Assembly: GCF_039830145.1 (NCBI RefSeq)
Contig: NZ_CP156082.1
Location: 2,126,001 to 2,190,000 of the forward strand
Reading direction: 5' to 3'
Origin: Croceibacterium sp. TMG7-5b_MA50
Lineage (GTDB): Bacteria > Pseudomonadota > Alphaproteobacteria > Sphingomonadales > Sphingomonadaceae
DNA: 64,000 nt
Shown piece by piece: positions 1 to 7,292 of the stretch; within the stretch, counting starts at the first letter, position 1; the number at the start of each line of letters is the position of its first letter. The notes beneath the pieces were generated by a model. It made no database searches and was not told the DNA's origin. It was given only the letters and a program-made list of their open reading frames with translations. Made by a program: the position numbers and the translations under genes.

Positions 1-245
1 TGTCGGGCAACCTGCTGCGCGAAGGTGACGAGACCAAGGGCTTCAACGCCGCGACCGACACCTACGAGAACCTGGTTGCGGCTGGCGTGATCGACCCGAC
101 CAAGGTCGTGCGCACTGCCCTGCAGGACGCCTCGTCCGTGGCCGGCCTGCTGATCACGACGGAAGCCGCGATCAGCGAAATCCCGGAAGACAAGCCGGCC
201 ATGCCGGCGATGCCGGGCGGCGGCATGGGCGGCATGGACTTCTAA
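1..245 (+). CDS. groL: Chaperonin GroEL, C-terminal fragment (5' end outside window)
   Basis: This is the last 80 codons of the 60-kDa chaperonin GroEL, which forms the double-ring ATP-driven folding chamber in the cytosol. The readable part starts in frame at base 3. It contains the conserved stretch around [10 protein letters not shown] and [12 protein letters not shown] and ends in the glycine/methionine-rich tail GGGMGGMDF, which is diagnostic of group I chaperonins. A stop at 243-245 is followed about 25 bases later by a strong hairpin plus T-run, so this is the end of a transcription unit (normally groES-groEL). The promoter and groES lie upstream of the window. Confidence 0.97.
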   Translation, partial: SGNLLREGDETKGFNAATDTYENLVAAGVIDPTKVVRTALQDASSVAGLLITTEAAISEIPEDKPAMPAMPGGGMGGMDF

Positions 246-269
246 GTCCACGCCAAGCACCAAGAGAAC

Positions 270-305
270 GGGCCCGGGGGAGCGATCCCCCGGCCCTTTT
301 TCTTT
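270..305 (+). terminator. Rho-independent terminator of groEL
   Basis: A GC-rich inverted repeat (left arm starting GGGCC then GGGGGA, loop GCGA, right arm TCCCCC then GGCCC, one bulged C) is followed directly by a run of T residues. It lies 25 bases after the groEL stop on the same strand and just before the tail of the convergent P450 gene. Confidence 0.9.
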
Positions 306-314
306 GGGCGGTCC

Positions 315-1586
315 TCACACCGCCGGCAACGGCGAGGCCCGGTGCCTGCCATTGAACGTAACATGATAATGCTCCGGGAAAGGTCCGGCGCCGAAGTCGA
401 TCCGCCGTGTCGCATCACCCGTTGCCCGGATGCCCGGAAAGCGCACGATGCGGCGCACTGCCTCCGGAATGGCCACCCGCCCGACATGCCGGCCAAGGCA
501 TTCGTGATGGCCCAGCCCGAAATGCAGGTAGGAGGATGGCGGCCGGGCCGGATCGAATGCGTCGGGATCACGCATCAGGCCGGGGTCGAACATCGCCGAT
601 CCGGTGCCCAGCGCCAGCACTGTGCCCGCCGGGATCGTCGTCTCGTAATCCGTACCCGCGCCAAGCACCCGGTCTGCCTCGGCGAATCGGAACTGGATGG
701 TGGTGATCGGATTGAAGCGCAGCGCTTCGAAGACATGCGCATCAAACGCCTCAGTGTCGCCCGCCGCATCCGCCGCCAGCGCGCCCGCCAGCCAGTCCGG
801 ATGGGCGAGCAACTGGTCGGTCGCATGGATGATCGCCTGCGACATGGTCTCTATACTGCCGACCAGCAGGCCGCACACATTGCTGAGCACCCGTTCGGCC
901 GATAGCCCCGCCGCCGGCTGCCGGCTGAGATCGACCAGGCGGCTGACCGCATCGTTGCGGCCGGAAGGCGGCTCCGCCCATTTCTGCGCCAGGAAGGGCC
1001 ATAGCCACGCGCGCATCTCCGCACCGGCCGCATGGCAGCGTTTCAGGACCTCGTCGCTGAAGGGCAGATTGCGGAACATGCCATGCTGCGTGGCGAAGGA
1101 CCAGCGCAGCAGGCGCTCGTCAGGTGCCATGAAGCCGAAGATGCGCTGCACGATGCGCAGCGGCACGCGCCGGGCGATCGCCGGCACGATGTCGAGCGAG
1201 TCGGCCGCCGCATCCCGGATCGCCTCTTCTGCGGTAGCCCCGGCGAGCGCCCGCACGCGCGGCAGGTCCTCCCATCGGAGGACCGCGCGCATCAGGCCCT
1301 TCTCCTCCCAGTTGATCTCCGTCTCGTCGCGCGCGAGCATGAACGGGCCGACCGCCTCGTCCATGGTACGGCGATTCGCGCGGACGGAGAACAGCGTCGG
1401 CTGCTCAAGCACGTCCAGCACATCGGTCGCACGGGTGACAAAGGTGAACAGCGGCGTGGGCAGGATCGGGCGCTCGGCACGCAATTCGGCATACATGCCG
1501 CGCCAGTCGCCGCGCAGCCAATCGACCACGACACCTGCCTTCGCCTGCGGATCGGCGGCGGCATCGAACTGCTGCAGGAACCCCAT
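315..1586 (-). CDS. Cytochrome P450
   Basis: A heme-thiolate monooxygenase of 423 residues, normal for soluble bacterial P450s. The heme-binding loop FGLGHHECLG supplies the Cys ligand at residue 363. The K-helix ExxR pair is E287/R290 (EALR). The I-helix has GSIET in place of the usual AGxET, so the Glu-Thr proton-relay pair is kept. No signal peptide or membrane anchor is seen, so it is cytosolic and needs a ferredoxin or flavodoxin partner, which is not encoded nearby. It is the last gene of a unit with a DUF1989 protein (103 bases upstream) and a YqcI/YcgG heme protein. The substrate is unknown; the neighbours suggest tailoring of a guanidino or N-hydroxylated small molecule (inference). 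Confidence 0.93.
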   Translation of the reverse strand: MGFLQQFDAAADPQAKAGVVVDWLRGDWRGMYAELRAERPILPTPLFTFVTRATDVLDVLEQPTLFSVRANRRTMDEAVGPFMLARDETEINWEEKGLMRAVLRWEDLPRVRALAGATAEEAIRDAAADSLDIVPAIARRVPLRIVQRIFGFMAPDERLLRWSFATQHGMFRNLPFSDEVLKRCHAAGAEMRAWLWPFLAQKWAEPPSGRNDAVSRLVDLSRQPAAGLSAERVLSNVCGLLVGSIETMSQAIIHATDQLLAHPDWLAGALAADAAGDTEAFDAHVFEALRFNPITTIQFRFAEADRVLGAGTDYETTIPAGTVLALGTGSAMFDPGLMRDPDAFDPARPPSSYLHFGLGHHECLGRHVGRVAIPEAVRRIVRFPGIRATGDATRRIDFGAGPFPEHYHVTFNGRHRASPLPAV

Positions 1587-1668
1587 CGCGCAACCTCCGC
1601 CGGATATGGCGTCATCGCGCCATTCATCCCGAGTCGATACTTAGCAGGCTTTGTTTATCCGCAGAACA

Positions 1669-1682
1669 GCGCTGTCCAGCGC
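1669..1682 (-). other. Small hairpin between the DUF1989 and P450 genes
   Basis: A perfect five-base-pair inverted repeat (GCGCT / AGCGC, four-base loop) lies eight bases past the DUF1989 stop on the minus strand. No T-run follows, so it is not a convincing terminator. It may be an mRNA-stabilising or attenuating element inside the three-gene unit. Confidence 0.25.
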
Positions 1683-1689
1683 CGGGCCG

Positions 1690-2277
1690 TCAGCCTTCCA
1701 GCAATTGGTAATGGATCGGCTTGAAGCTGCCGCCATTGGAAGCATAGGCGGAGCAGGCGGTAAGGCCGATCACACAGTCGGTGACCGCACGCAGGACGAT
1801 GTGATCGCCGGGGCGCGATACCGGCGGATCGACCCGCAGCGTGCCATCCGCCGCCACGGGCACGTTCATGAACAGGTTGAAGGCGGTCGGGATCATGTCC
1901 GGCTCTACGCCGAAGGGTGCCAGCGCCTCCGCCAGGTTGCCGAAGCAGCCGCGATGGACCGGGTGCTCGGGATAGAAATGGCGGAACGTCGCCTCACTGC
2001 ACGGGGTCAGGAGGAAATCGTGGCTGCCGACGGTATCCTCGACGATCTCCAGCAGCACGTTGCTGCGGTTGGACCACAGCCGGTTGCCGGCGGTCAGGGC
2101 GATCGTCTCCTCGTAATCGAAGGTGCGACCGTTGCTGATCACCTCCCGCACGTCGGCGGCGTTGTAGGCGAGCAGGTCGGAAACCTGCACACCCATCGGA
2201 TCGATCACCTTCAGCAATTGCCCAGCCTTGAGCACGAAGGCGGCCCCGCTGCGCGGGGGAATGACATGCAGGCTCAT
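1690..2277 (-). CDS. DUF1989 / urea carboxylase-associated family protein
   Basis: A 195-residue protein of the DUF1989 family, whose characterised members are the paired subunits of carboxyguanidine deiminase (CgdA/CgdB, formerly urea amidolyase-associated proteins). Family hallmarks are the opening PPRSGAAF, KAGQLLKVID, QVSDLLAYN, and a Cys/His cluster around residues 92-110 (TPCSEATFRHF, then HRGC and NLAEAL) that probably holds a metal. FNLFMNVPV and the C-terminal DHIVLRA also fit. A typical guanidine pathway has two such proteins plus a carboxylase and allophanate hydrolase; here there is only one and no carboxylase. Its ATG overlaps the stop of the upstream YqcI/YcgG gene as ATGA, so the two are translationally coupled. 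The exact reaction is unknown. Confidence 0.85.
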   Translation of the reverse strand: MSLHVIPPRSGAAFVLKAGQLLKVIDPMGVQVSDLLAYNAADVREVISNGRTFDYEETIALTAGNRLWSNRSNVLLEIVEDTVGSHDFLLTPCSEATFRHFYPEHPVHRGCFGNLAEALAPFGVEPDMIPTAFNLFMNVPVAADGTLRVDPPVSRPGDHIVLRAVTDCVIGLTACSAYASNGGSFKPIHYQLLEG

Positions 2278-2966
2278 TCCGGAGCGGACCCGCTGCGCTT
2301 GTCATGGAACGGGCACTGCCAGTCCTCGCCTACCTGCCGGCCGGAATATTGCCGCGCCTCGCTGGTCTCGCCATAGCGGCTGAGCATGGGGTTGAGCGAC
2401 CCGGCCAGCGCCAGATCGCGGTCAAGGATGGTCTTGCGCATCTTCTCGTACCGACCCTGCTCGCGCAGCTTCTCGAACTGTTCGTGCAGGTTGAACACCA
2501 GCGTCGGGTGCCGGAAGCGGCGCGCGGGGCGGCTGGCGCCGGGATGCAGGCCGACGACGAAGAACGCCTCGCCCCCGAAGCTCAGGGAAAAATGCGGATT
2601 AGACGGGTCGGGACTGACCCGCCGGTCGTAGGGCTGGCCACGCCATTCGTCCTTGTCGGCGAGGGATTGGAGGCGTTCCCACATCAGCGCCTCGAAGCGC
2701 TGCTCCGTCAACTCGGTCGGGCTGTCATAAACCACGGCCAGCGACCGCAAACCTTCCGGATCGGACCGCCAGCCCTGCGCCCAGTCGATCAGTTCAGAAT
2801 GGATGCGCACATCGTCCCACGCGCTTTCCAGCGAATGGCCGACCAGCACCTTCAGCGTGCCACGCGCGAGCGCAGACTTCGCGCCGACGCAGGGGAACCC
2901 CGCCTCCGCGATCTGCGCAAAAAGTTCGTCGCGCCGCAACTCGGCGACGTCGTCGGCGACAAGCAT
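2274..2966 (-). CDS. YqcI/YcgG family heme-dependent N-hydroxylase-like protein (GntA/DcsA family)
   Basis: A 230-residue member of the YqcI/YcgG family. Studied relatives are DcsA of D-cycloserine synthesis, which N-hydroxylates the guanidino group of L-arginine, and GntA of guanitoxin synthesis; both are small heme proteins. Supporting motifs are FPCVGAKSAL near the N-terminus, SLSFGGEAFFVVGLHPGASR, a PTLVFNLHEQFEKLR helix and the C-terminal WQCPFHDK. No signal peptide or membrane segment is visible. It is the first gene of the unit and overlaps DUF1989 by ATGA. Role by inference: oxidises a guanidino or amine nitrogen, whose product may go to the DUF1989 protein and the P450. The true substrate cannot be read from sequence. 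Confidence 0.82.
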   Translation of the reverse strand: MLVADDVAELRRDELFAQIAEAGFPCVGAKSALARGTLKVLVGHSLESAWDDVRIHSELIDWAQGWRSDPEGLRSLAVVYDSPTELTEQRFEALMWERLQSLADKDEWRGQPYDRRVSPDPSNPHFSLSFGGEAFFVVGLHPGASRPARRFRHPTLVFNLHEQFEKLREQGRYEKMRKTILDRDLALAGSLNPMLSRYGETSEARQYSGRQVGEDWQCPFHDKRSGSAPE

Positions 2967-3007
2967 GAGATGATTAGCCCGGTTGATCCTGTGTGCGCCC
3001 TAACGAA

Positions 3008-3037
3008 TGTCAGGACACCGCCGTTCCGTGGCTGACA
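3008..3037. other. Inverted repeat between the DUF2059 stop and the YqcI/YcgG start
   Basis: Arms TGTCAG (3008-3013) and CTGACA (3032-3037) are perfect six-base inverted repeats 18 bases apart, with weaker pairing inside. The element lies 4 bases past the DUF2059 stop and about 42 bases before the YqcI/YcgG ATG, both on the minus strand. It could be a weak terminator of the mipZ operon or an operator for the P450 unit. There is no T-run. Confidence 0.3.
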
Positions 3038-3041
3038 CTTG

Positions 3042-3851
3042 TTAAGGTGCGGGGATCGTGACCGGCGCCGCGGCCATTCTGTTCTTCAGCGTCGCCACGT
3101 CCGTTCCGGCAAGTTCCGCCAGACGGCGGCGCTCAGCGGGGCTGAGGTCGGCGAAGCCGCGCTCCGGCGGCAGGGTCTCGACCGCGGTGCTCATGGCGGT
3201 CATCATCTCCGGCATGCGCTCCATCATCTTGGGCAGCATCTCCATGGAGGCGCTCATCACCTGCGGGTCGGAGAAGACCAGCAGCATGTCACCGGCGAAG
3301 CGCGCGCCCGCAGGCGTGGCGAAGAAGGTCTGGAGCGCCGCAAGTTCGGCCGGATCGTAGCGGACGGCATACGCGCGGGCGAGACCGCTGCGCAGCTGCG
3401 GCTCCACTGTAGCGACCATCTCGGCCACCGGGTCCATCATTGCGCCCATCGCCAGCCGGCCCCGTTCGGCGAAGACCGGGTCCAGCAGGCGCGTCATCTC
3501 CTGCCGTTCCGCCTCCGTCAGGTGGGTCAGACTCTCCGGTTCCATGCCCAGCCGCATGGCCAGGGTCATCGCATCCATGCCGCCGCCGGCGATCAGATCC
3601 ACCATCGGCCCCATCATGGTGCGTAAGGTGGTGTCCAGCACCTCGGCATAGACGCCGTCTGGCACCACCTGCGCCGCTACCCCCTGCGCCGCGGGCAGGC
3701 GCGCCTCCTGCTCCGCCGTCAGCGGCTCTGCCGCGAACATGGCCTGCATGGCCGAGACAGCGTTTGCCCCAGGCGCCGCCTCCTGCGCCGCCGCGGGTGC
3801 GGTGGCCAGGAGGACGGCCACCGATAGCGTGGGCAGGAGGCGCCGCAGCAT
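3042..3851 (-). CDS. Secreted DUF2059-domain protein
   Basis: A 269-residue exported protein of unknown function. The start at 3851 gives a clean signal peptide ([23 protein letters not shown], cleavage after AAAQ). The C-terminal half carries a DUF2059-like helical segment (LQTFFATPAGARFAG followed by a methionine-rich stretch), and the whole protein is rich in Met and Glu. The ATG shares one base with the stop of the upstream phosphomannomutase gene (TGATG), so it is the last gene of that operon. DUF2059 proteins are periplasmic and common in alphaproteobacteria; no catalytic residues are recognised. The frame stays open far upstream of 3851, but that part is antisense-like and would destroy the signal peptide. 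Confidence 0.8.
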   Translation of the reverse strand: MLRRLLPTLSVAVLLATAPAAAQEAAPGANAVSAMQAMFAAEPLTAEQEARLPAAQGVAAQVVPDGVYAEVLDTTLRTMMGPMVDLIAGGGMDAMTLAMRLGMEPESLTHLTEAERQEMTRLLDPVFAERGRLAMGAMMDPVAEMVATVEPQLRSGLARAYAVRYDPAELAALQTFFATPAGARFAGDMLLVFSDPQVMSASMEMLPKMMERMPEMMTAMSTAVETLPPERGFADLSPAERRRLAELAGTDVATLKNRMAAAPVTIPAP

Positions 3852-5257
3852 CAGTGCGCCGCCTGCGGGCCGCGCTCCAGCCCGCTGGCTGCCAGCTGCT
3901 CGTCGATCTGCGCCATCAGACGGTCCAGCCCGTCCTGAGTGTAGCTTTCGGCGCGGGCGACCAGCACGTCCTGCGTGTTGCTGGCGCGCAGCAGCCACCA
4001 GCCATCGTCATTGGTCACGCGCACGCCATCGGTGTCATTGACGTCCACGCCGGTGGCGTTCGACAGCCGCGCCTTGACCTCGTCGATCGCGGCGAACTTG
4101 CGGCTTTCGTCCACTTGGAAGCGCATTTCCGGCGTGTTGAGCATCGCGGGCATCTCGCCGCGCAGCTGCGTCACCGACTTGCCCAGGCGCGCCGAGGCCG
4201 CGATCAGGCGGATGCCGGCATAAAGCGCGTCGTCGTAGCCGTAATATTCGTCCGCGAAGAAGACATGGCCGCTCATCTCGCCCGCGAGCGGCGAGCCGGT
4301 TTCCTTCATTTTGGACTTAATCAGGCTGTGGCCGGTCTTCCACATCAGCGGCTGGCCGCCATGCGCCGCCACGTCGTCGAACAGCGCGCGGCTGGCCTTC
4401 ACGTCGGCGATGATCGTCGCGCCCGGACGGCGGGTCAGCAGGTCCTGCGCGTAGATCATCAGCAGCTGGTCGCCCCAGATGATCCGCCCCTCGCCATCAA
4501 TAGCGCCGATCCGGTCGCCGTCGCCGTCGAAGGCGACACCGAAATGGAGGTTCTTCTCCGCGACCAGGTTCATCAGATCATTAAGGTTTTCCGGCACGGT
4601 GGGATCGGGATGATGATTGGGAAAATTGCCATCAACTTCGGTGAACAGCAGGTGATGCTCCCCCGGCAGGCGGGCGGCGAGCAGTTCCAGCGCGGGGCCG
4701 GCGGCGCCGTTCCCCGCGTCCCAGCCGATGCGCAGTTCACCGAGCTGTTCCGAGTCGAGCCCGGTGAGGCCGGTCAGCAGACGTTCTATGTAGGCGTCCA
4801 TGACCTCCAGCGAGTGAACTTCACCCGTTCCGTCGTCCCAGTCACCTTCCGCCGCCATCCGGCCGATCGTCTGGATGTCCGCGCCGAAGAAGGGACGCCC
4901 CTGAAATACCATCTTGAAGCCGTTGTAATTGGCGGGATTGTGGCTGCCGGTTATCTGAATGCCGCCATCAACCTGTTCGTCTGACGCTTCCGCGTAATAG
5001 AGCATCGGGGTCGGCCCCATGCCCACACGGCGCACGTCGCAGCCGCTGGCGGTCAACCCTTCCACCAGGGCATGTTCCAACATCGGGCTGCTGACGCGCC
5101 CGTCATAGCCGACCGCCACCAGCTTGCCGCCCGCGCGGCGCAGCAGCGTACCGAAGCCGCGGCCGATGGCGCGGGCATCCTCCGCCCCCAGGGTCTCGCC
5201 GATGATGCCGCGGATGTCGTATTCGCGCAGCACGGTGGGGTGGAACTGGTGGCTCAT
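3851..5257 (-). CDS. Phosphomannomutase/phosphoglucomutase
   Basis: A 468-residue alpha-D-phosphohexomutase, the normal length of the PMM/PGM (AlgC-like) group. It interconverts hexose 6- and 1-phosphates, supplying mannose-1-P or glucose-1-P for nucleotide sugars. The N-terminus [11 protein letters not shown] is typical. The phosphoserine loop is TGSHNP with Ser105, the Mg2+ loop is DGDGDR, and the sugar-binding GEMSGHVFF and the C-terminal phosphate-binding RASNTQ loop are present. The start at 5257 overlaps the J-protein stop as ATGA. Glucose-1-P from this enzyme would feed the RmlA reaction encoded further right in the window; that link is inference. Confidence 0.95.
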   Translation of the reverse strand: MSHQFHPTVLREYDIRGIIGETLGAEDARAIGRGFGTLLRRAGGKLVAVGYDGRVSSPMLEHALVEGLTASGCDVRRVGMGPTPMLYYAEASDEQVDGGIQITGSHNPANYNGFKMVFQGRPFFGADIQTIGRMAAEGDWDDGTGEVHSLEVMDAYIERLLTGLTGLDSEQLGELRIGWDAGNGAAGPALELLAARLPGEHHLLFTEVDGNFPNHHPDPTVPENLNDLMNLVAEKNLHFGVAFDGDGDRIGAIDGEGRIIWGDQLLMIYAQDLLTRRPGATIIADVKASRALFDDVAAHGGQPLMWKTGHSLIKSKMKETGSPLAGEMSGHVFFADEYYGYDDALYAGIRLIAASARLGKSVTQLRGEMPAMLNTPEMRFQVDESRKFAAIDEVKARLSNATGVDVNDTDGVRVTNDDGWWLLRASNTQDVLVARAESYTQDGLDRLMAQIDEQLAASGLERGPQAAH

Positions 5258-5562
5258 GGGTTCTCCTTGGGTGGAACGGCAATGGGGTCGGCGGGCAACG
5301 CCGCCAGCAGAATGTCGCGCGCCTCGTTGGCGCGGGTGGCCATGACGGCAGTGCCGCCGCGATCTGGGTGCGCGGTGGCCATCAGCCGGCGATGGGCGGC
5401 CTGGATGTCGGCCCGGCCCGCGCGTGCGGGCACCTGCAGCAGCCGGCGCGCCCGTTCGATCTGGCGCTGCCGACGTGTCAGCTTGGGCTGCCAGGGCCAG
5501 CGGCCGGTGACCATCCACCACACCAGCACCGCCAGTGCGGCGATGACCAGCAGCTTGGCCAT
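5254..5562 (-). CDS. Membrane-anchored J-domain protein
   Basis: A 102-residue protein with one N-terminal membrane helix (about residues 4-19, [15 protein letters not shown]) and a J domain carrying the essential HPD tripeptide at 65-67. J domains stimulate the ATPase of DnaK-type Hsp70s. The other DnaJ domains (G/F region, zinc fingers) are missing, so it is a type III J-protein that would recruit DnaK to the inner membrane. It lies 4 bases after mipZ and overlaps the phosphohexomutase start, so it is in the middle of the operon. Its client is unknown. Confidence 0.88.
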   Translation of the reverse strand: MAKLLVIAALAVLVWWMVTGRWPWQPKLTRRQRQIERARRLLQVPARAGRADIQAAHRRLMATAHPDRGGTAVMATRANEARDILLAALPADPIAVPPKENP

Positions 5563-5566
5563 CGGC

Positions 5567-6421
5567 TCAGGCGGCCTGATGTTCGGGCTGGGCGCCCGCT
5601 ACGGGGGTAAAGCGCGGCAGGTTAAGCGCCGCGACCAGCGTGCGCAGTTCCTGCCGCGCGACGAGGTGGCTGGTGCCGAGTTCGCCCAGATGCCCCTTGT
5701 CCAGCAAGGTCAGCCCGCTGGGAAACAGCTCGCGATAGATGACGCGTTCGGACAGGCCGTGCGCCACGCGGAAGCCGACGCGCTGGGACAGTTCGTACAG
5801 CGCTTGGTCGATCCTCTTCTGGTTGCGCGCGTCCAGCCGCTGCACGCGGTTGCGCACGACCAGCCAGTCCATTTCCCGCCGGCGGTGCCCGTCTTCCAGC
5901 TGGCGCATCGCCCGCTTCTTCCGAGCTTCCCAGATCAGTTCGGCATAGAAGGACAGGCGGCGAACCTTGAAGGTTTCGGCGTCCACCTGCCCGATCAGAT
6001 CGAAATCGACGAAGCTGTCGTTCATCGGCGTGACCAGCGTGTCGGCCTGCACCGCGGAATGGCGGGCCAGCGGATCGTCGCGTCCGGCGGTGTCGAAGAT
6101 CACCACGTCCATGCCCTGCCCCAGCTCCGCCACGCGGCGCTCCAGCTCGGCAATGTCGGCCTGGTCGTCACCGGTAGGAGCGAACACATCGAACCGGGCG
6201 CCGGGCAGTTCGATCTCCCGCCGTGCCGCGGTGTCGGCTCGATTCTCGAAATAGCGGTGCAGCGTGCGCTGGCGATGGTCGAGGTCGATCGCCGCCACCC
6301 GAGCCCCGCCATAGGCGAGCGCCACCGCGATATGCACGGCGGTGGTGGATTTGCCCGTCCCGCCCTTCTCGTTGGCGAAGACGATGCGGTGCGGCGCGTT
6401 GGTCTGCGGTTCGGAAGCCAT
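5567..6421 (-). CDS. mipZ: Division-plane positioning ATPase MipZ
   Basis: A 284-residue ParA/MinD-superfamily ATPase of the MipZ type, which in Caulobacter forms a pole-to-midcell gradient by interacting with ParB and inhibits FtsZ polymerisation away from midcell. The deviant Walker A is NEKGGTGKST (signature Lys19, P-loop Lys24). Switch regions are AIDLDHRQ and IFDTAGRDDPLARHSA. MipZ-specific stretches (ENRADT, WLVVRNRVQRLDARNQ, RVGFRVAHGLSERVIYRELFP) separate it from Soj/ParA. MipZ is essentially confined to alphaproteobacteria lacking MinCDE, which helps place the organism. It lies 35 bases downstream of the N-formylglutamate amidohydrolase gene and just before the J-protein. Confidence 0.95.
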   Translation of the reverse strand: MASEPQTNAPHRIVFANEKGGTGKSTTAVHIAVALAYGGARVAAIDLDHRQRTLHRYFENRADTAARREIELPGARFDVFAPTGDDQADIAELERRVAELGQGMDVVIFDTAGRDDPLARHSAVQADTLVTPMNDSFVDFDLIGQVDAETFKVRRLSFYAELIWEARKKRAMRQLEDGHRRREMDWLVVRNRVQRLDARNQKRIDQALYELSQRVGFRVAHGLSERVIYRELFPSGLTLLDKGHLGELGTSHLVARQELRTLVAALNLPRFTPVAGAQPEHQAA

Positions 6422-6456
6422 CGGTGCCAGCTTCTAAACGGGCGCCGCCGCGCTGC

Positions 6457-7227
6457 CTAGCCCGTGATGGCGCGCTGCAGCACAGGGGCGAGCCATTCTG
6501 CAACAGCGGCCACCCCCGCATCATCGGCCAGCAGGTCCTGCCGCACCTCTAATTCCAGCCATTCGAGGCCGCGGGCGAAGCAATGGCGCGGCACGGTGTA
6601 ATCCGTGCCGCCGAACGCATATGGCTCGTTATCGCCCGCCGTCAGGTCCGGTACCCGCTGCAATTGCGCCAGCACGCGGCGGCCATAATCATCGCCCGGC
6701 CCACCATACAGGACACCCGCCTGCCATGGCCGGGCCTTGCCGGTCGCCGTCAGCATCGGCGTGAAACTGTGCAGCGCGACGACTATGCTGGGTAGGCCCG
6801 CAGCAATGCGTTGATCCAGCAGGTCCGCGATCGCGGCGTGATAGGGTTCGTGGATCCCCGCCACGCGGTCGGCCCGGTCCGTGGCGGATAGGTCCCGGTT
6901 GCCCGCCACCATCGTTCCATCGGTCACAGGCGGCATGGCCGTGGGATCGGCAGGATCGCGGTTGCAGTCGATCACCAGCCGCGAATAGACCTGCGAAACG
7001 AAAGGCGCGCCGAAGTGTTGAGCCAGCAACCGTCCTAGCGATCCGACCCCAATGTCCAGCGCGATGTGCCGGCGCCGATCCTCCTCCCCGACACCCAGCG
7101 TGCCGAGCGATGAGGGGATCAGCGATCCGGCATGGTCGCCCAGGAACACCAGCGGTCCGGACGCCAGAGGCGGACCGATCAGGGAGACGGGGTGCGGATC
7201 TGCGGGCAGCAGCAGGGATGCGTTCAT
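6457..7227 (-). CDS. N-formylglutamate amidohydrolase family protein
   Basis: A 256-residue protein of the N-formylglutamate amidohydrolase family, zinc enzymes that release formate from N-formyl-L-glutamate in one branch of histidine degradation. Family features are GDHAGSLIP (the usual EHAG is GDHAG here), DIGVGSLG, SRLVIDCNRDP, HEPYHAAI and VVALHSFTP, which includes the expected metal-binding His. A GTG two codons further out (7233) is also open; the ATG at 7227 was chosen. No other hut genes are nearby, so the substrate may be another N-formyl or N-acyl amino acid. It heads the minus-strand run to mipZ and is divergent from the transglutaminase-like gene. Confidence 0.88.
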   Translation of the reverse strand: MNASLLLPADPHPVSLIGPPLASGPLVFLGDHAGSLIPSSLGTLGVGEEDRRRHIALDIGVGSLGRLLAQHFGAPFVSQVYSRLVIDCNRDPADPTAMPPVTDGTMVAGNRDLSATDRADRVAGIHEPYHAAIADLLDQRIAAGLPSIVVALHSFTPMLTATGKARPWQAGVLYGGPGDDYGRRVLAQLQRVPDLTAGDNEPYAFGGTDYTVPRHCFARGLEWLELEVRQDLLADDAGVAAVAEWLAPVLQRAITG

Positions 7228-7244
7228 CCCCACAGGAGAAGCCG

Positions 7245-7292
7245 ATGGGATCGGGTCACGTCAAGCCGCAGGGGGGCCAACAGTCATGCTGA
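7245..7292 (+). other. Possible 15-codon upstream ORF overlapping the transglutaminase start
   Basis: An AGGAGAA Shine-Dalgarno match at 7234-7240 sits six bases before an ATG at 7245. The resulting 15-codon frame ends at 7292, seven bases inside the transglutaminase-like gene that starts at 7286. It could be a leader peptide giving translational coupling, or chance. The downstream gene has its own G-rich stretch about 9 bases before its ATG. Confidence 0.3.

Noticed and set aside
697-1644. Long open frame on the plus strand antisense to the P450
   Set aside because: High-GC codon bias in the real gene keeps the opposite strand open. The translation is Ser/Arg/Ala-rich with no domain; the P450 frame has all motifs.
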